In this document: positions 52,500-60,099 of the stretch, in pieces
Layout: each line of letters opens with the position of its first letter
Position numbering within the stretch: the first letter of the stretch is position 1
Source: VXPQ01 sp965248175
Lineage (GTDB): Bacteria; Bacteroidota; Rhodothermia; Rhodothermales; VXPQ01
NCBI GenBank assembly: GCA_965248175.1
Contig: OZ252093.1
Coordinates: 1,550,001 to 1,614,000, forward strand
Length of the DNA: 64,000 nt
Reading direction: 5' to 3'
Position numbers and translations under genes: made by a program
The notes under the pieces: model-generated
The model's input: only the letters and a program-made list of their open reading frames with translations
Database searches by the model: none
What the model was told of the DNA's origin: nothing

Positions 52500-53537
52500 A
52501 TGAGAAACGTAGTGACGGCCGCACTCGGTGTGGTTCTACTCTGTCTGGCGACCGCGGCTCCAGGATCGGCGCAGGTCAAGAAACTCGCACAGGCCGGGAT
52601 GGGCTTTCTGCAAATCGCTCCATCGGCCGATGTGGCGGCTCTTGGCGGCGCCTATGTGGCGACTACCGGCAGGGCCACCTCGGTATTTTCCAATCCTGCC
52701 GGGCTGGGCATGCTCGAAGGTGGAGATATCACAGCCGGCTATACCCAATGGATTGCCGACATTAAGCTCTACAGTATAACGGCTGCCTATCGGGTTGGCA
52801 ACATTGGCGTCATTGGCTTCAATGTTGTCTCGATGGACTACGGGACGCTGAAGGGAACCCGGCCCTGGCAGACGACAGACGATCCCTCTTTGCGAAACGA
52901 CGGTTATATTTCGCTCGGGGATTTCTCGGTCAGCGAATACGCCGTCGGCCTTTCTTATGCGCGCCCGATCACAGCGCAGTTCTATGTGGGCGGAAACGTC
53001 CGGCTCGCACAGCAGGATTTGGGTTCCACGGATATTATCAACGCGTTCACGGGAGACATTGAGAACAGCGATAACGCTCTCAACAATATCGTGTTCGATT
53101 TTGGCACCCTCTACTATCCGGGGTTCCACGACTTGCGTTTCGGGGCATCGCTGCGAAATTTCTCGAACCAGAGCGATTACTTCGATCAGCGCTTCGAACT
53201 ACCCCTCACGCTGGATTTCGGGTTGGCGATGGACTTGTTCCGATTGCTTGATGCGTCGCCCGGCCCGGGCAATAGCCAGTTGACGCTTGCGATGGACTGG
53301 GTACATCCGCGCGATTATTCGGAGCGCCTGCATGTGGGTCTTGAGTACGGGTTCATGGAGCGGTTCTTCTTGCGCGGCGGATACAAGTTCAACTACGACG
53401 AGGAGAGTCTGTCTGCCGGGTTGGGTGTGCATGTTGAAGCCGGTGGGTACGGAATCCGCGCGGATTATGCCTATTCGGCCTTTGGGACCTTCTTCGGGTC
53501 TGTGAGCCGACTATCGCTGGGGATTTTGCTGAAGTAA
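52500..53537 (+). CDS. porV: PorV/PorQ-family outer-membrane protein, copy 1
   Basis: 345-residue outer-membrane barrel of the PorV/PorQ (UPF0164-related) family. PorV/LptO is the T9SS shuttle that carries cargo with sorting tails to the attachment complex. Signal peptide to about residue 25 (APGSAQ). Family start AQAGMGFLQIAPSADVAALG, GGAYVATTGRATSVFSNPAG and LGMLEGGDITAGYTQWIADI; later strands GVIGFNVVSMDYGTL and a final FGTFFGSVSRLSLGILLK. It begins 14 bp after the gene for a T9SS-tailed protein, which supports a cargo-shuttle pairing. Only one residue (G22, in the signal peptide) differs from copy 2. Confidence 0.88.
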   Translation: MRNVVTAALGVVLLCLATAAPGSAQVKKLAQAGMGFLQIAPSADVAALGGAYVATTGRATSVFSNPAGLGMLEGGDITAGYTQWIADIKLYSITAAYRVGNIGVIGFNVVSMDYGTLKGTRPWQTTDDPSLRNDGYISLGDFSVSEYAVGLSYARPITAQFYVGGNVRLAQQDLGSTDIINAFTGDIENSDNALNNIVFDFGTLYYPGFHDLRFGASLRNFSNQSDYFDQRFELPLTLDFGLAMDLFRLLDASPGPGNSQLTLAMDWVHPRDYSERLHVGLEYGFMERFFLRGGYKFNYDEESLSAGLGVHVEAGGYGIRADYAYSAFGTFFGSVSRLSLGILLK

Positions 53538-53700
53538 GAGAGATCTTCCTTCTTCCTCTCGGATCGCCGCAATTCCTCTCATGAGGAACTGCATAGGCTT
53601 ATAGCGAATGCAGTGATCCTTTTTATGGAAACGTCTTTCGTCCGGAATCAACGGGAAAGAGTTCTTTCTATGTGAGTACTTCTGGTAAGAGCAAACGAAA

Positions 53701-54753
53701 GGGAATTACCCGGAAAGGTTGACGACGCCCTGTTCGTTGCCTGCCACGAGCGTTCTGTATGGCAGGAGTTTCCCTGCCATTGCGTCTACTACACGGCCCA
53801 TTTGCTCCAGCGTATCGAGATTTCTTATGCCTTGGCGACCTGCGAAGTCCCCCACGTAGCGGTGAAGGTGCTTGACGCTCATCTTGTGATAAACGCCCTT
53901 GTGCGCCCGCTTCAGCGTAGCCCAGAAGGATTCGATGCCGTTCGTGTGCGCCTGTCCGCGCACATACTCGGCTGCGCTATGTTTCACCGTTTCGAGATCG
54001 TAGATATATCGCAAGCCGCTATAAGCCTTGCTGTCGTCGGTATAAACCGTAGCGCCGAACGCCGCACGGTCAAGCACGAAGTTTTGCAGGGTTTCGCTTG
54101 TCGTATCCTCTACGACCTCTGCCTTGATCTTGCCCGTGGCCCGGTCCTTCACGCCAACGATGGCCGTCTTGCCAACCGGCCCGCGTCCGGCGTGGAGTTT
54201 CCTCGATGCGTGCTTGTTCGCTTCCCTGCCGCCCACGTAGGTTTCGTCTACCTCGACAGGCCCGCCGAACAGGTTGTCGTCGTTCTCTTCGAATGCCTTG
54301 CGGATGCGCTGGAGCAGATGCCAGGCCGTATCCTGACCGATACCTATATCCCGATGCAGTTTCATGCTGGATATGCCCTTCAGGTTCGTCATATGCAGGT
54401 AAATGGCGTAAGCCCATTTGCGAAGCGGTAATTTCGACGCCTGCATAACGGTGCCGACCTTGACGGAAAAGTAGGAGCGGCAGTCGGTGCACCAGTAAGG
54501 CATCTTTGCATGAGACGCTTCGCACGTCCTTGTACTCTTGCAGCGCGGGCAATGGCGACCATCCGGCCAGATACGCGCCTCGAACCATTTGCGGGCCGCT
54601 TCCTCGTCAGGAAACATGTCGGCCAGTTGCATCAGGGTTATGCCGTTGCGGTACGCTTTTCCAGGTGCTTTATACATGACCTGCTCCGTTTGTTCTAAAT
54701 GATTGTAAGTTATGAACTTAAAGGGAAAATGTCAACCTTTGTCTGTAATTCCC
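53701..54753 (-). mobile_element. IS1595-family insertion sequence, complete
   Basis: 1053 bp. Terminal inverted repeats start GGGAATTACCCGGAAAGG on the left and, read from the right end, GGGAATTACAGACAAAGG. Flanked by an 8-bp target duplication AAACGAAA (53693-53700 and 54754-54761). The corresponding place in copy 2 (around 63525-63540) reads GCAAACGAAAGCGTTTCC with no insertion, giving the empty site. Contains a single intact transposase gene. Confidence 0.93.
53706..54677 (-). CDS. tnpA: IS1595-family (ISXO2-like) transposase
   Basis: 323 residues, full length. N-terminal zinc ribbon CPRCKSTRTCE ... YWCTDC, helix-turn-helix-like LPLRKWAYAIYLHMTNLKGI and a DDE-type catalytic domain: GGPVEVDETYVGGREANKHA (first Asp), VYTDDSKAYSGL (second Asp) and HTNGIESFWATLKRAHKGVY (the N/E region that replaces the Glu in this family). 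No stops or frameshifts, so the element may be active. Its stop is 5 bp from the left end of the element. Confidence 0.95.
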   Translation of the reverse strand: MYKAPGKAYRNGITLMQLADMFPDEEAARKWFEARIWPDGRHCPRCKSTRTCEASHAKMPYWCTDCRSYFSVKVGTVMQASKLPLRKWAYAIYLHMTNLKGISSMKLHRDIGIGQDTAWHLLQRIRKAFEENDDNLFGGPVEVDETYVGGREANKHASRKLHAGRGPVGKTAIVGVKDRATGKIKAEVVEDTTSETLQNFVLDRAAFGATVYTDDSKAYSGLRYIYDLETVKHSAAEYVRGQAHTNGIESFWATLKRAHKGVYHKMSVKHLHRYVGDFAGRQGIRNLDTLEQMGRVVDAMAGKLLPYRTLVAGNEQGVVNLSG

Positions 54754-54818
54754 AAACGAAAGCGTTTCCACAAATCAAGCTGTAACATATCATTGATTCC
54801 CCTCTGAATCCATGCTGT

Positions 54819-55270
54819 ATGTTTCTTCTGTCGTCGCAAGGCTTGCCGCCTTTTCCTGTCAGTTCGGATAAGCGAAGGTCCATATCTCCGGGAACTCTCA
54901 AAACGTACGCGAGCGCCTGGAGGGGGTTTGTGCGTTTTTGTGAGGAACAAGGTGTTCGGGCGCTCCCCGCCGGTGCGAGTGTGGTTGCAAGATATCTTAG
55001 GCAACGCGCCTTTGTCGGCAAGTCGTCGAGCGTAATCCGGGTAGACTATTCAGCCATCAAGGCAGCGCACGTTGAAGCAAGGCTGACAGCACAACATGCT
55101 GCCGGCGTATACAGAGTTTGCGAAGACCCGACGGAGGACGAAGATGTGCAGGCTACCATGCGCGATCTTACGTACGCGGTACGCGAAAGGAGACGACCTG
55201 TAAATCGAATCAACTCGTTGACCAAGGAGCAATTAGAGGTGGTTCGGTTTGATTGGACAGATTTTGGCGG
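54819..55270 (+). pseudogene. Tyrosine recombinase, N-terminal fragment cut by the IS3 element (copy 1)
   Basis: About 150 codons of a phage-integrase-type recombinase: the SAM-like DNA-binding domain is visible (SPGTLKTYASAWRGFVRFCE; LPAGASVVARYLRQRA; YSAIKAAHVEARLTAQHAAG; RERRRPVNRINSLTKEQLEV). The catalytic domain with R-H-R-Y is absent, since IS3 sequence begins near 55265-55275. The frame runs on into IS3 DNA to a TAA at 55502, making a chimeric 227-codon ORF. Copy 2 (63589 on) has the same N-terminus and continues beyond the window. It lies 58 bp downstream of the IS1595 target duplication. Confidence 0.75.
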
Positions 55271-55320
55271 AATTCAAGGTGTAGTGTTGCGACCTTGTTC
55301 CGATCCAATCAACCCGACGA

Positions 55321-55410
55321 GACGCGAAGATCAAGGCGCTTCACGCGAAGATCGGAGAGTTGTCGATGGAGAAGGATTTTTTATCGAAGGCGCTCGGTCG
55401 AGACCGTTAG
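55321..55410 (+). pseudogene. IS3 orfA, C-terminal remnant
   Basis: The frame reads DAKIKALHAKIGELSMEKDF and then LSKALGRDR before TAG, the usual end of an IS3-family OrfA (leucine-zipper tail). Everything 5' of it, including the helix-turn-helix, is gone. Confidence 0.7.
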
Positions 55411-55427
55411 CCGAGTGCCGCACCACG

Positions 55428-56252
55428 ATAGATCGTTCGCACGCCTTGCCCGTAGTTCGCCAGTGCAAACTTGTCGAACTGAGTCGTTCGACGGCTTACT
55501 AAGCCCCTCGGGGCGAGAGCGAGGAGAACCTTCGGCCAATGAAAGAGATCGACAGGCTCTATATGGAACGTCCCACAAGCGGATCGCGCACGCTAAAGAG
55601 CATGCTCGAGGCGCGCGGCGTCCGTGTCGCCAGAAGCCGCGTCGTTCGCCTTATGCGCCTGATGGGCCTTAGGGCCATCTACCCGAAGCGCCGCACGTCG
55701 TCCCCCGGGGACGGACACAAGATATATCCCTATCTGCTCAGAGGCATGAAGGTGACGAGACCCCGGCAAGTCTATGCGGCGGACATTACGTACATCCCTA
55801 TGGCGAAAGGCTTTCTCTATCTCACAGCCGTAATCGACTGGTACAGCCGTAAGGCGCTCGCACACCGGCTATCGAACACGATGGACGCCGCCTTCTGCGT
55901 CGAAGCGATGCAGGAAGCTATTGTCCGCTACGGGGCGCCTGAGGTGTTCAATACCGACCGGGGAGCGCAGTTTACCTCCGAGGCGTTCACCGGTGCGCTC
56001 AAGGAGCATGGCGTGCGCATCTCCATGGACGGCAAGGGGCGCTGGCCGGGCGACGTGTACGTGGAGCGCCTCTGGCGCAGCCTCAAGCAGGAAGAAGTCT
56101 ACCGGCACGCCTACGAGACGGTGGCCGAAGCCGAGAAGGGGATTGCCGACTACCTGCGCTACTTCAACACAGAGCGCCCCCACCAGGGACTTGACAACCG
56201 AACCCCCGACGACGTATTCTACAAACGAAAGCCGCTCGCCAAAGCGGCATAA
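55428..56252 (+). pseudogene. IS3-family transposase orfB with in-frame stop
   Basis: The frame IDRSHALPVVRQCKLVELSR-STAY is followed by TAA (55500-55502) and continues in the same frame as APRGESEENLRPMKEIDRLY. Most homologues have a second Tyr there, so this is a nonsense mutation. Downstream the catalytic rve domain is complete: VYAADITYIPMAKGFLYLTA (first Asp), FNTDRGAQFTSEAF (second Asp) and DNR/ERLWRSLKQEEVY (Glu). ATG 55539 could restart a 237-residue product with the DDE domain but without the N-terminal HTH_21 part. Normal OrfB is about 280 residues. Confidence 0.8.
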
Positions 56253-56321
56253 CCCGACGCGGCAGTACACTTAAAAACCCGAAGAAAACTGTCCAGTTTT
56301 TTCGGACCATTTCTGGGGTTT

Positions 56322-56395
56322 ATTTCGAACCCGGTCCCGAGCGGATTGCAACCGCTTCGATGGCGACACTGCAACAGATGGAGGCGGCATTGTTA
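56322..56395 (+). pseudogene. 3' end of the TIM-barrel gene at the start of cassette copy 2
   Basis: About 24 codons (FEPGPERIATASMATLQQME...) identical in protein to the end of the gene at 45607-46569. The stop TAG of the original is replaced by TTA here. There is no start; it is the truncated edge of the duplicated unit, fused to the IS3 right end. Confidence 0.9.
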
Positions 56396-56747
56396 AGGGG
56401 GGGGGATGCGTACAAAAGATGCCGCCTTCACCAAATCTTAACAAAACAGATTTGTTCTTTACTCATTGTTTATTAGGCGAATGACAAGAATCATCCTTTC
56501 AAATTAAAAAATATACCCTCTTCGAATTATTTTTTGATTACAAAAGCAGTTCCACGCATAATTTAATTTTGAAAAGTTAAATAAAATGCATAAATTGCTT
56601 TCCTTAGCATCTCTGCCTAACCTTAGTACAAGTCGCCCAAATAACGATTTCCGAAGGATTTCCTCGGGAATCCTCACTGCTTTGACAGTCGTCCCTGCGC
56701 ATGGACGTTTTTATCGTATCCGGACACTAAAACATAAGGGATATGCC
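56396..56747 (+). promoter_or_regulatory. A/T-rich leader upstream of receptor copy 2
   Basis: Nearly identical to 46570-46919, with changes just after the lost TIM stop and in a short A/T patch at about 56565-56590. An in-frame ATG at 56586 would extend the receptor by 54 residues here, but copy 1 is not in frame there and the extension hides the signal peptide, so I treat it as non-coding. Confidence 0.4.
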
Positions 56748-59700
56748 ATGAACCACCGCTATACTATCTTTCTCTTTCTGGCACTGTTGTGGCCGTCTGC
56801 CGCTGCCGTCGCACAAACCGGAAAAATTGCGGGCAGTGTGGTTGACCAAAACCAGGAACCGCTGATCGGGGTCAATGTCATCGTCGACGGAACCACCATC
56901 GGCGCCGTCACGAACGCCGACGGTTACTTTTCTATTCTGAACGTTCGCCCCGGTATTCATACCCTGCGGGCTACGTTCATCGGTTTTACGCCGGTGACCG
57001 TCGAGGGCGTTCGCGTGGCCATTGAACTTACGACCGATTTGGACATTTCCATGCAAGAGGCTGCTGTTGGTTTGGAAGAGGTGGTCGTGATTGCGGAGCA
57101 ACCCATCATTCAACGAGACATAGCCGCTTCGCAGCGAAACATTGATGCGGAGGAGATTGCGAGCGGGAGATACCAGACGGTCGCACAGGTGCTTACGGCC
57201 CAGGTCGCGTTCAACGACATCAGCAGCGTAGAGGACCGGCCGGAGATACGTGGTTCGTTCTTCGACGAGTCGCTTTATCTGGTTGATGGCGTGAACTACA
57301 ACGATCCGCTTACCAATCAGCCGCACTACCGGGCAAACCTCGATGCGGTGGAAGAGATCAAGGTACAGACGGGAGGTTTCAGCGCCGAATACGGGGATGT
57401 TCGTTCGGGCGTTATCAACGTGGTGACGCGTGAGGGAAACGAGCGTTACACGGGGTCTATAAACCTGCAGTACAGTCCCGCCGAGTTCAAGCATTTTGGG
57501 CCGGGACCGTTCGGTTTCGATTCCCCGCTTGTCGAGCCGTTCGTGGATGCGAATCTCGGCGCCTTTGAAGGAGGCAATTCGTTTTTCGACGGGTGGAATG
57601 CGGTTGCGGCTTCATTGCCGGAGGGCGAAGCCCATGCGGACGCTCCCATGGAGCTGTACGCACGCTACCTGTGGAGGCACCGTTCGCAGGACTCCATTGA
57701 CGAATTGAAGCGTTTGCAAGAGCAGGGCGTTGTGCAGTTTGCGGACGGGGTTGACCCGGACGACTTCGTGTTTCACCAGACAGGTGTGAATCCGGACTAT
57801 CGTATTAGCGCCACGCTGGGCGGCCCTGTTCCGTTTTTCAGGCCCCTGAAATTCTTTCTCAGCTACGACGGGATACAATCCGAATATGCCTATCGTTTTC
57901 CGGAAGCAAGTTTTCAGGATCAGAACTTTCGTGGTAAGTTGACCACGAATGTGGGGAGAGGGAAGAAACTGAATATGCATGGCTATTACAGCAAGCAGAA
58001 AGGTGGAAGCGGCGGACAGGGCCCGGGCATCGGGGGATTCGTTTCAAGCAATCCTTTCTCTTCCACGGGGAGTACGAACAAGTATTGGTATCCTCATTGC
58101 GCCGTGGCGGGTGATCGCACGCGCCAGATTTACGGAACGCAGTGGACGCATGCGCTTTCCGCCAGCACGTTCTATGAAGTTAAGCTTACGCATGATCGGG
58201 TCGATTACGGCATGAACCTTCAGGCCCGCAATACGGCGCCCATTCCGGGTTCCGGGGGGATCACCAGTTCCTCCAAAACCAGTGGTTCCGGGGTCGATGG
58301 CGGGCGCATCGGAACGGAGGCCGAGGCCATGCAACGGGCCGCTACCGGGCAAGAAGGATGGGAAAAATGGCGAGAATGGGCCCTGCTTCAGATCGGCGAG
58401 CATTGGTACGACGAGGCGCCGAAAGGATACGGACCGGTAAACTGGCGGGATGTGACGGGTGAATATCGTATGGAATCCTGCAATCTGCGTGCCGACGAGT
58501 CGGGTTCGCGTGGATGGGATGCTACCGCTAATTTTACCAGCCAGGTAAATCGGAGCAATCAGATTCGGATGGGGTTTCAGTTTCGCTCGGAAGATGTCGC
58601 TCAATACTACGAGGCGATTGATCCTTCCGTCAACTCCGGCAGTGTATGGGATTCCAGGGGCCAGCATCTGCTCGGCGCCGTTTATCTCCAGGACAAGCTC
58701 GAGTTCCAGGGCTTTGTGGCCACGCTCGGCGTGCGTCTCGACGTGCTGAACACAGGAGATTTTCCCACGACACTGGACGGATGCAACCTGTTCGATAACG
58801 GAAACACTGAAAACTGCACTGGTGGCGCTCAGAGTGGCCCCTATGCGGAGGGCATTGCGGCAGGCAATACGACCATAGATGTACCAGACGGCCCCGTGCT
58901 TGGCATCAAGGACAACATCATTACGGAAACCCTTGGTGCCAACCGTAAGACCCATGCCCGTGTGTCCCCTCGCATTGGTCTGTCTCATCCGATATCGACT
59001 GTGGCCAAGGTATTTATGAACTATGGGCACTTCTACCAATGGCCCAATGCCGTTCAGATGTATCGAACCCGCTTGGACACGCGCCGCGGTTATCGCGTAA
59101 GAGAATTTGGGAATCCTCTTCTGGAGCCGGAGCGGACGATCCAGTACGAGGTGGGGTACGAGCAGAATCTGTTCGACAGAATGAGTCTTCGCATGACGGG
59201 CTACTACAAGAACGTGAACTCCGAAATCGCAAATATAAATTTCTATCCGCTGCTTTACGGAGGCGGGAACTACAACATACCCGTGAATCGCAGGTTCAGG
59301 GACGTACGCGGTTTCGAAGCGTTCCTGGAATTGCGTCGTGGGTCCCTTCCGTATCTCAGCGGTTGGGTCAGCGCCAACTATCTTGTGGAGAGTGGCGCTG
59401 CATATGGCTACGATCGGTTCTGGGAGGACCCGATCAGGCAACCCCGATTGGCGAATACAGAGGTTTCCAGCCCCGATGTACGCCCGATCGTCAAAAGCAG
59501 TGTCAGCTTTCACTTGCCGGATAATGTTCGGGGGCCTCGCCTTGGGGAAGTTTCCCTGTTTGGCGGACTCAATATGAGTTTATCGTACACTTGGCGGCGA
59601 GGTAGGCAATTTACCTGGAATCCGGCTGAAATTCCTTTGGTGGAAGACAACGTGCGCTGGCGTCCTTATCAGCGTTGGGACTTGCGCCTGACCAAAGCGC

Positions 59701-60029
59701 TGTTCCGTTCGGGGAATTATCAAACGGCATTCTATATCGACGTCTCGAACCTGTTTAACACCCGAAACATAAACGCCTTTAGCGGCAACGACTTGGACTC
59801 TAACACCGGTTGGCCCTGGGACGGACACAAGTGGTGGAAGACCGAACGACGGGATTATATGGAATCGCTGGGGTATTCGGCGGATAATCAGAACGAGGAC
59901 GGTACGTTCGAAAACACGATCGGCGCTCCCGGTGCATGGGACGATGACGCCATAGATCTACCTGCCTTTACCCCCTGGACGTTTCTGGAGCGTCGCGACA
60001 TTTTCTTCGGTATCCGGCTCAACTTCTGA
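56748..60029 (+). CDS. TonB-dependent receptor, cassette copy 2
   Basis: 1093 residues, the same length and domain plan as the receptor at 46920: signal peptide, carboxypeptidase-regulatory-like domain, plug (SFFDESLYLVDGVNYNDPLT) and barrel ending FFGIRLNF. The first ~230 residues differ from copy 1 at only a few positions (for example GTHTV to GIHTL, VTAEQ to VIAEQ). The barrel then alternates near-identical and divergent blocks; divergent ones include DNGEAHAGKP to PEGEAHADAP and HAIPGART-type to HCAVAGDRTR changes, likely exposed loops. It may therefore accept a related but different ligand, or escape phage or antibody-like recognition. Confidence 0.92.
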   Translation: MNHRYTIFLFLALLWPSAAAVAQTGKIAGSVVDQNQEPLIGVNVIVDGTTIGAVTNADGYFSILNVRPGIHTLRATFIGFTPVTVEGVRVAIELTTDLDISMQEAAVGLEEVVVIAEQPIIQRDIAASQRNIDAEEIASGRYQTVAQVLTAQVAFNDISSVEDRPEIRGSFFDESLYLVDGVNYNDPLTNQPHYRANLDAVEEIKVQTGGFSAEYGDVRSGVINVVTREGNERYTGSINLQYSPAEFKHFGPGPFGFDSPLVEPFVDANLGAFEGGNSFFDGWNAVAASLPEGEAHADAPMELYARYLWRHRSQDSIDELKRLQEQGVVQFADGVDPDDFVFHQTGVNPDYRISATLGGPVPFFRPLKFFLSYDGIQSEYAYRFPEASFQDQNFRGKLTTNVGRGKKLNMHGYYSKQKGGSGGQGPGIGGFVSSNPFSSTGSTNKYWYPHCAVAGDRTRQIYGTQWTHALSASTFYEVKLTHDRVDYGMNLQARNTAPIPGSGGITSSSKTSGSGVDGGRIGTEAEAMQRAATGQEGWEKWREWALLQIGEHWYDEAPKGYGPVNWRDVTGEYRMESCNLRADESGSRGWDATANFTSQVNRSNQIRMGFQFRSEDVAQYYEAIDPSVNSGSVWDSRGQHLLGAVYLQDKLEFQGFVATLGVRLDVLNTGDFPTTLDGCNLFDNGNTENCTGGAQSGPYAEGIAAGNTTIDVPDGPVLGIKDNIITETLGANRKTHARVSPRIGLSHPISTVAKVFMNYGHFYQWPNAVQMYRTRLDTRRGYRVREFGNPLLEPERTIQYEVGYEQNLFDRMSLRMTGYYKNVNSEIANINFYPLLYGGGNYNIPVNRRFRDVRGFEAFLELRRGSLPYLSGWVSANYLVESGAAYGYDRFWEDPIRQPRLANTEVSSPDVRPIVKSSVSFHLPDNVRGPRLGEVSLFGGLNMSLSYTWRRGRQFTWNPAEIPLVEDNVRWRPYQRWDLRLTKALFRSGNYQTAFYIDVSNLFNTRNINAFSGNDLDSNTGWPWDGHKWWKTERRDYMESLGYSADNQNEDGTFENTIGAPGAWDDDAIDLPAFTPWTFLERRDIFFGIRLNF

Positions 60030-60047
60030 GTAATTCGGAGAGCCCCC

Positions 60048-60082
60048 GGAGAGACGCGACGCTGTCGTCGTCGCGTCTCTCC
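60048..60082 (+). terminator. Covarying hairpin between receptor and secreted-protein genes, copy 2
   Basis: GGAGAGACGCGACG pairs with CGTCGCGTCTCTCC around a 7-base loop. Relative to copy 1, one C-G pair became A-T and the G-U pair became G-C, so pairing is kept while sequence changed. The T tail of copy 1 is replaced by TTCCC, which argues against a simple terminator. Confidence 0.65.
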
Positions 60083-60099
60083 TTCCCGCAAACAAATCC

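Larger units (their letters stand above)
46496..55230 (+). repeat. Tandem duplication, copy 1 (receptor - secreted protein - PorV - recombinase)
   Basis: This stretch is homologous to 56322-64000 in direct orientation. Matching points: 46496 with 56322, receptor ATG 46920 with 56748, PorV ATG 52500 with 62331, recombinase ATG 54819 with 63589, and 55230 with the window end. Copy 1 contains an extra 1053-bp IS1595 element plus its 8-bp target duplication at 53693-54761. Downstream of 55230 copy 2 is not visible, so the true right edge of the repeat is unknown. Confidence 0.92.
55265..56318 (+). mobile_element. IS3-family element, 5'-truncated
   Basis: Remains: the last ~29 codons of orfA (55321-55410), orfB with an in-frame stop (55428-56252) and a right-hand tail with ACTGTCCAGTTTTTTCGGAC (from about 56289). 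The left end and most of orfA are missing, and no matching left inverted repeat was found. The boundaries are approximate. It occupies the junction between the two cassette copies. Confidence 0.75.

Noticed and set aside
55253..55672. 139-codon frame within the IS3 remnant
   Set aside because: Out of frame with orfA and orfB and without similarity; it appears because the region is stop-poor.
56586..56747. 54-residue N-terminal extension of receptor copy 2
   Set aside because: The equivalent stretch in copy 1 is not in frame with the receptor, and a start there would bury the signal peptide.
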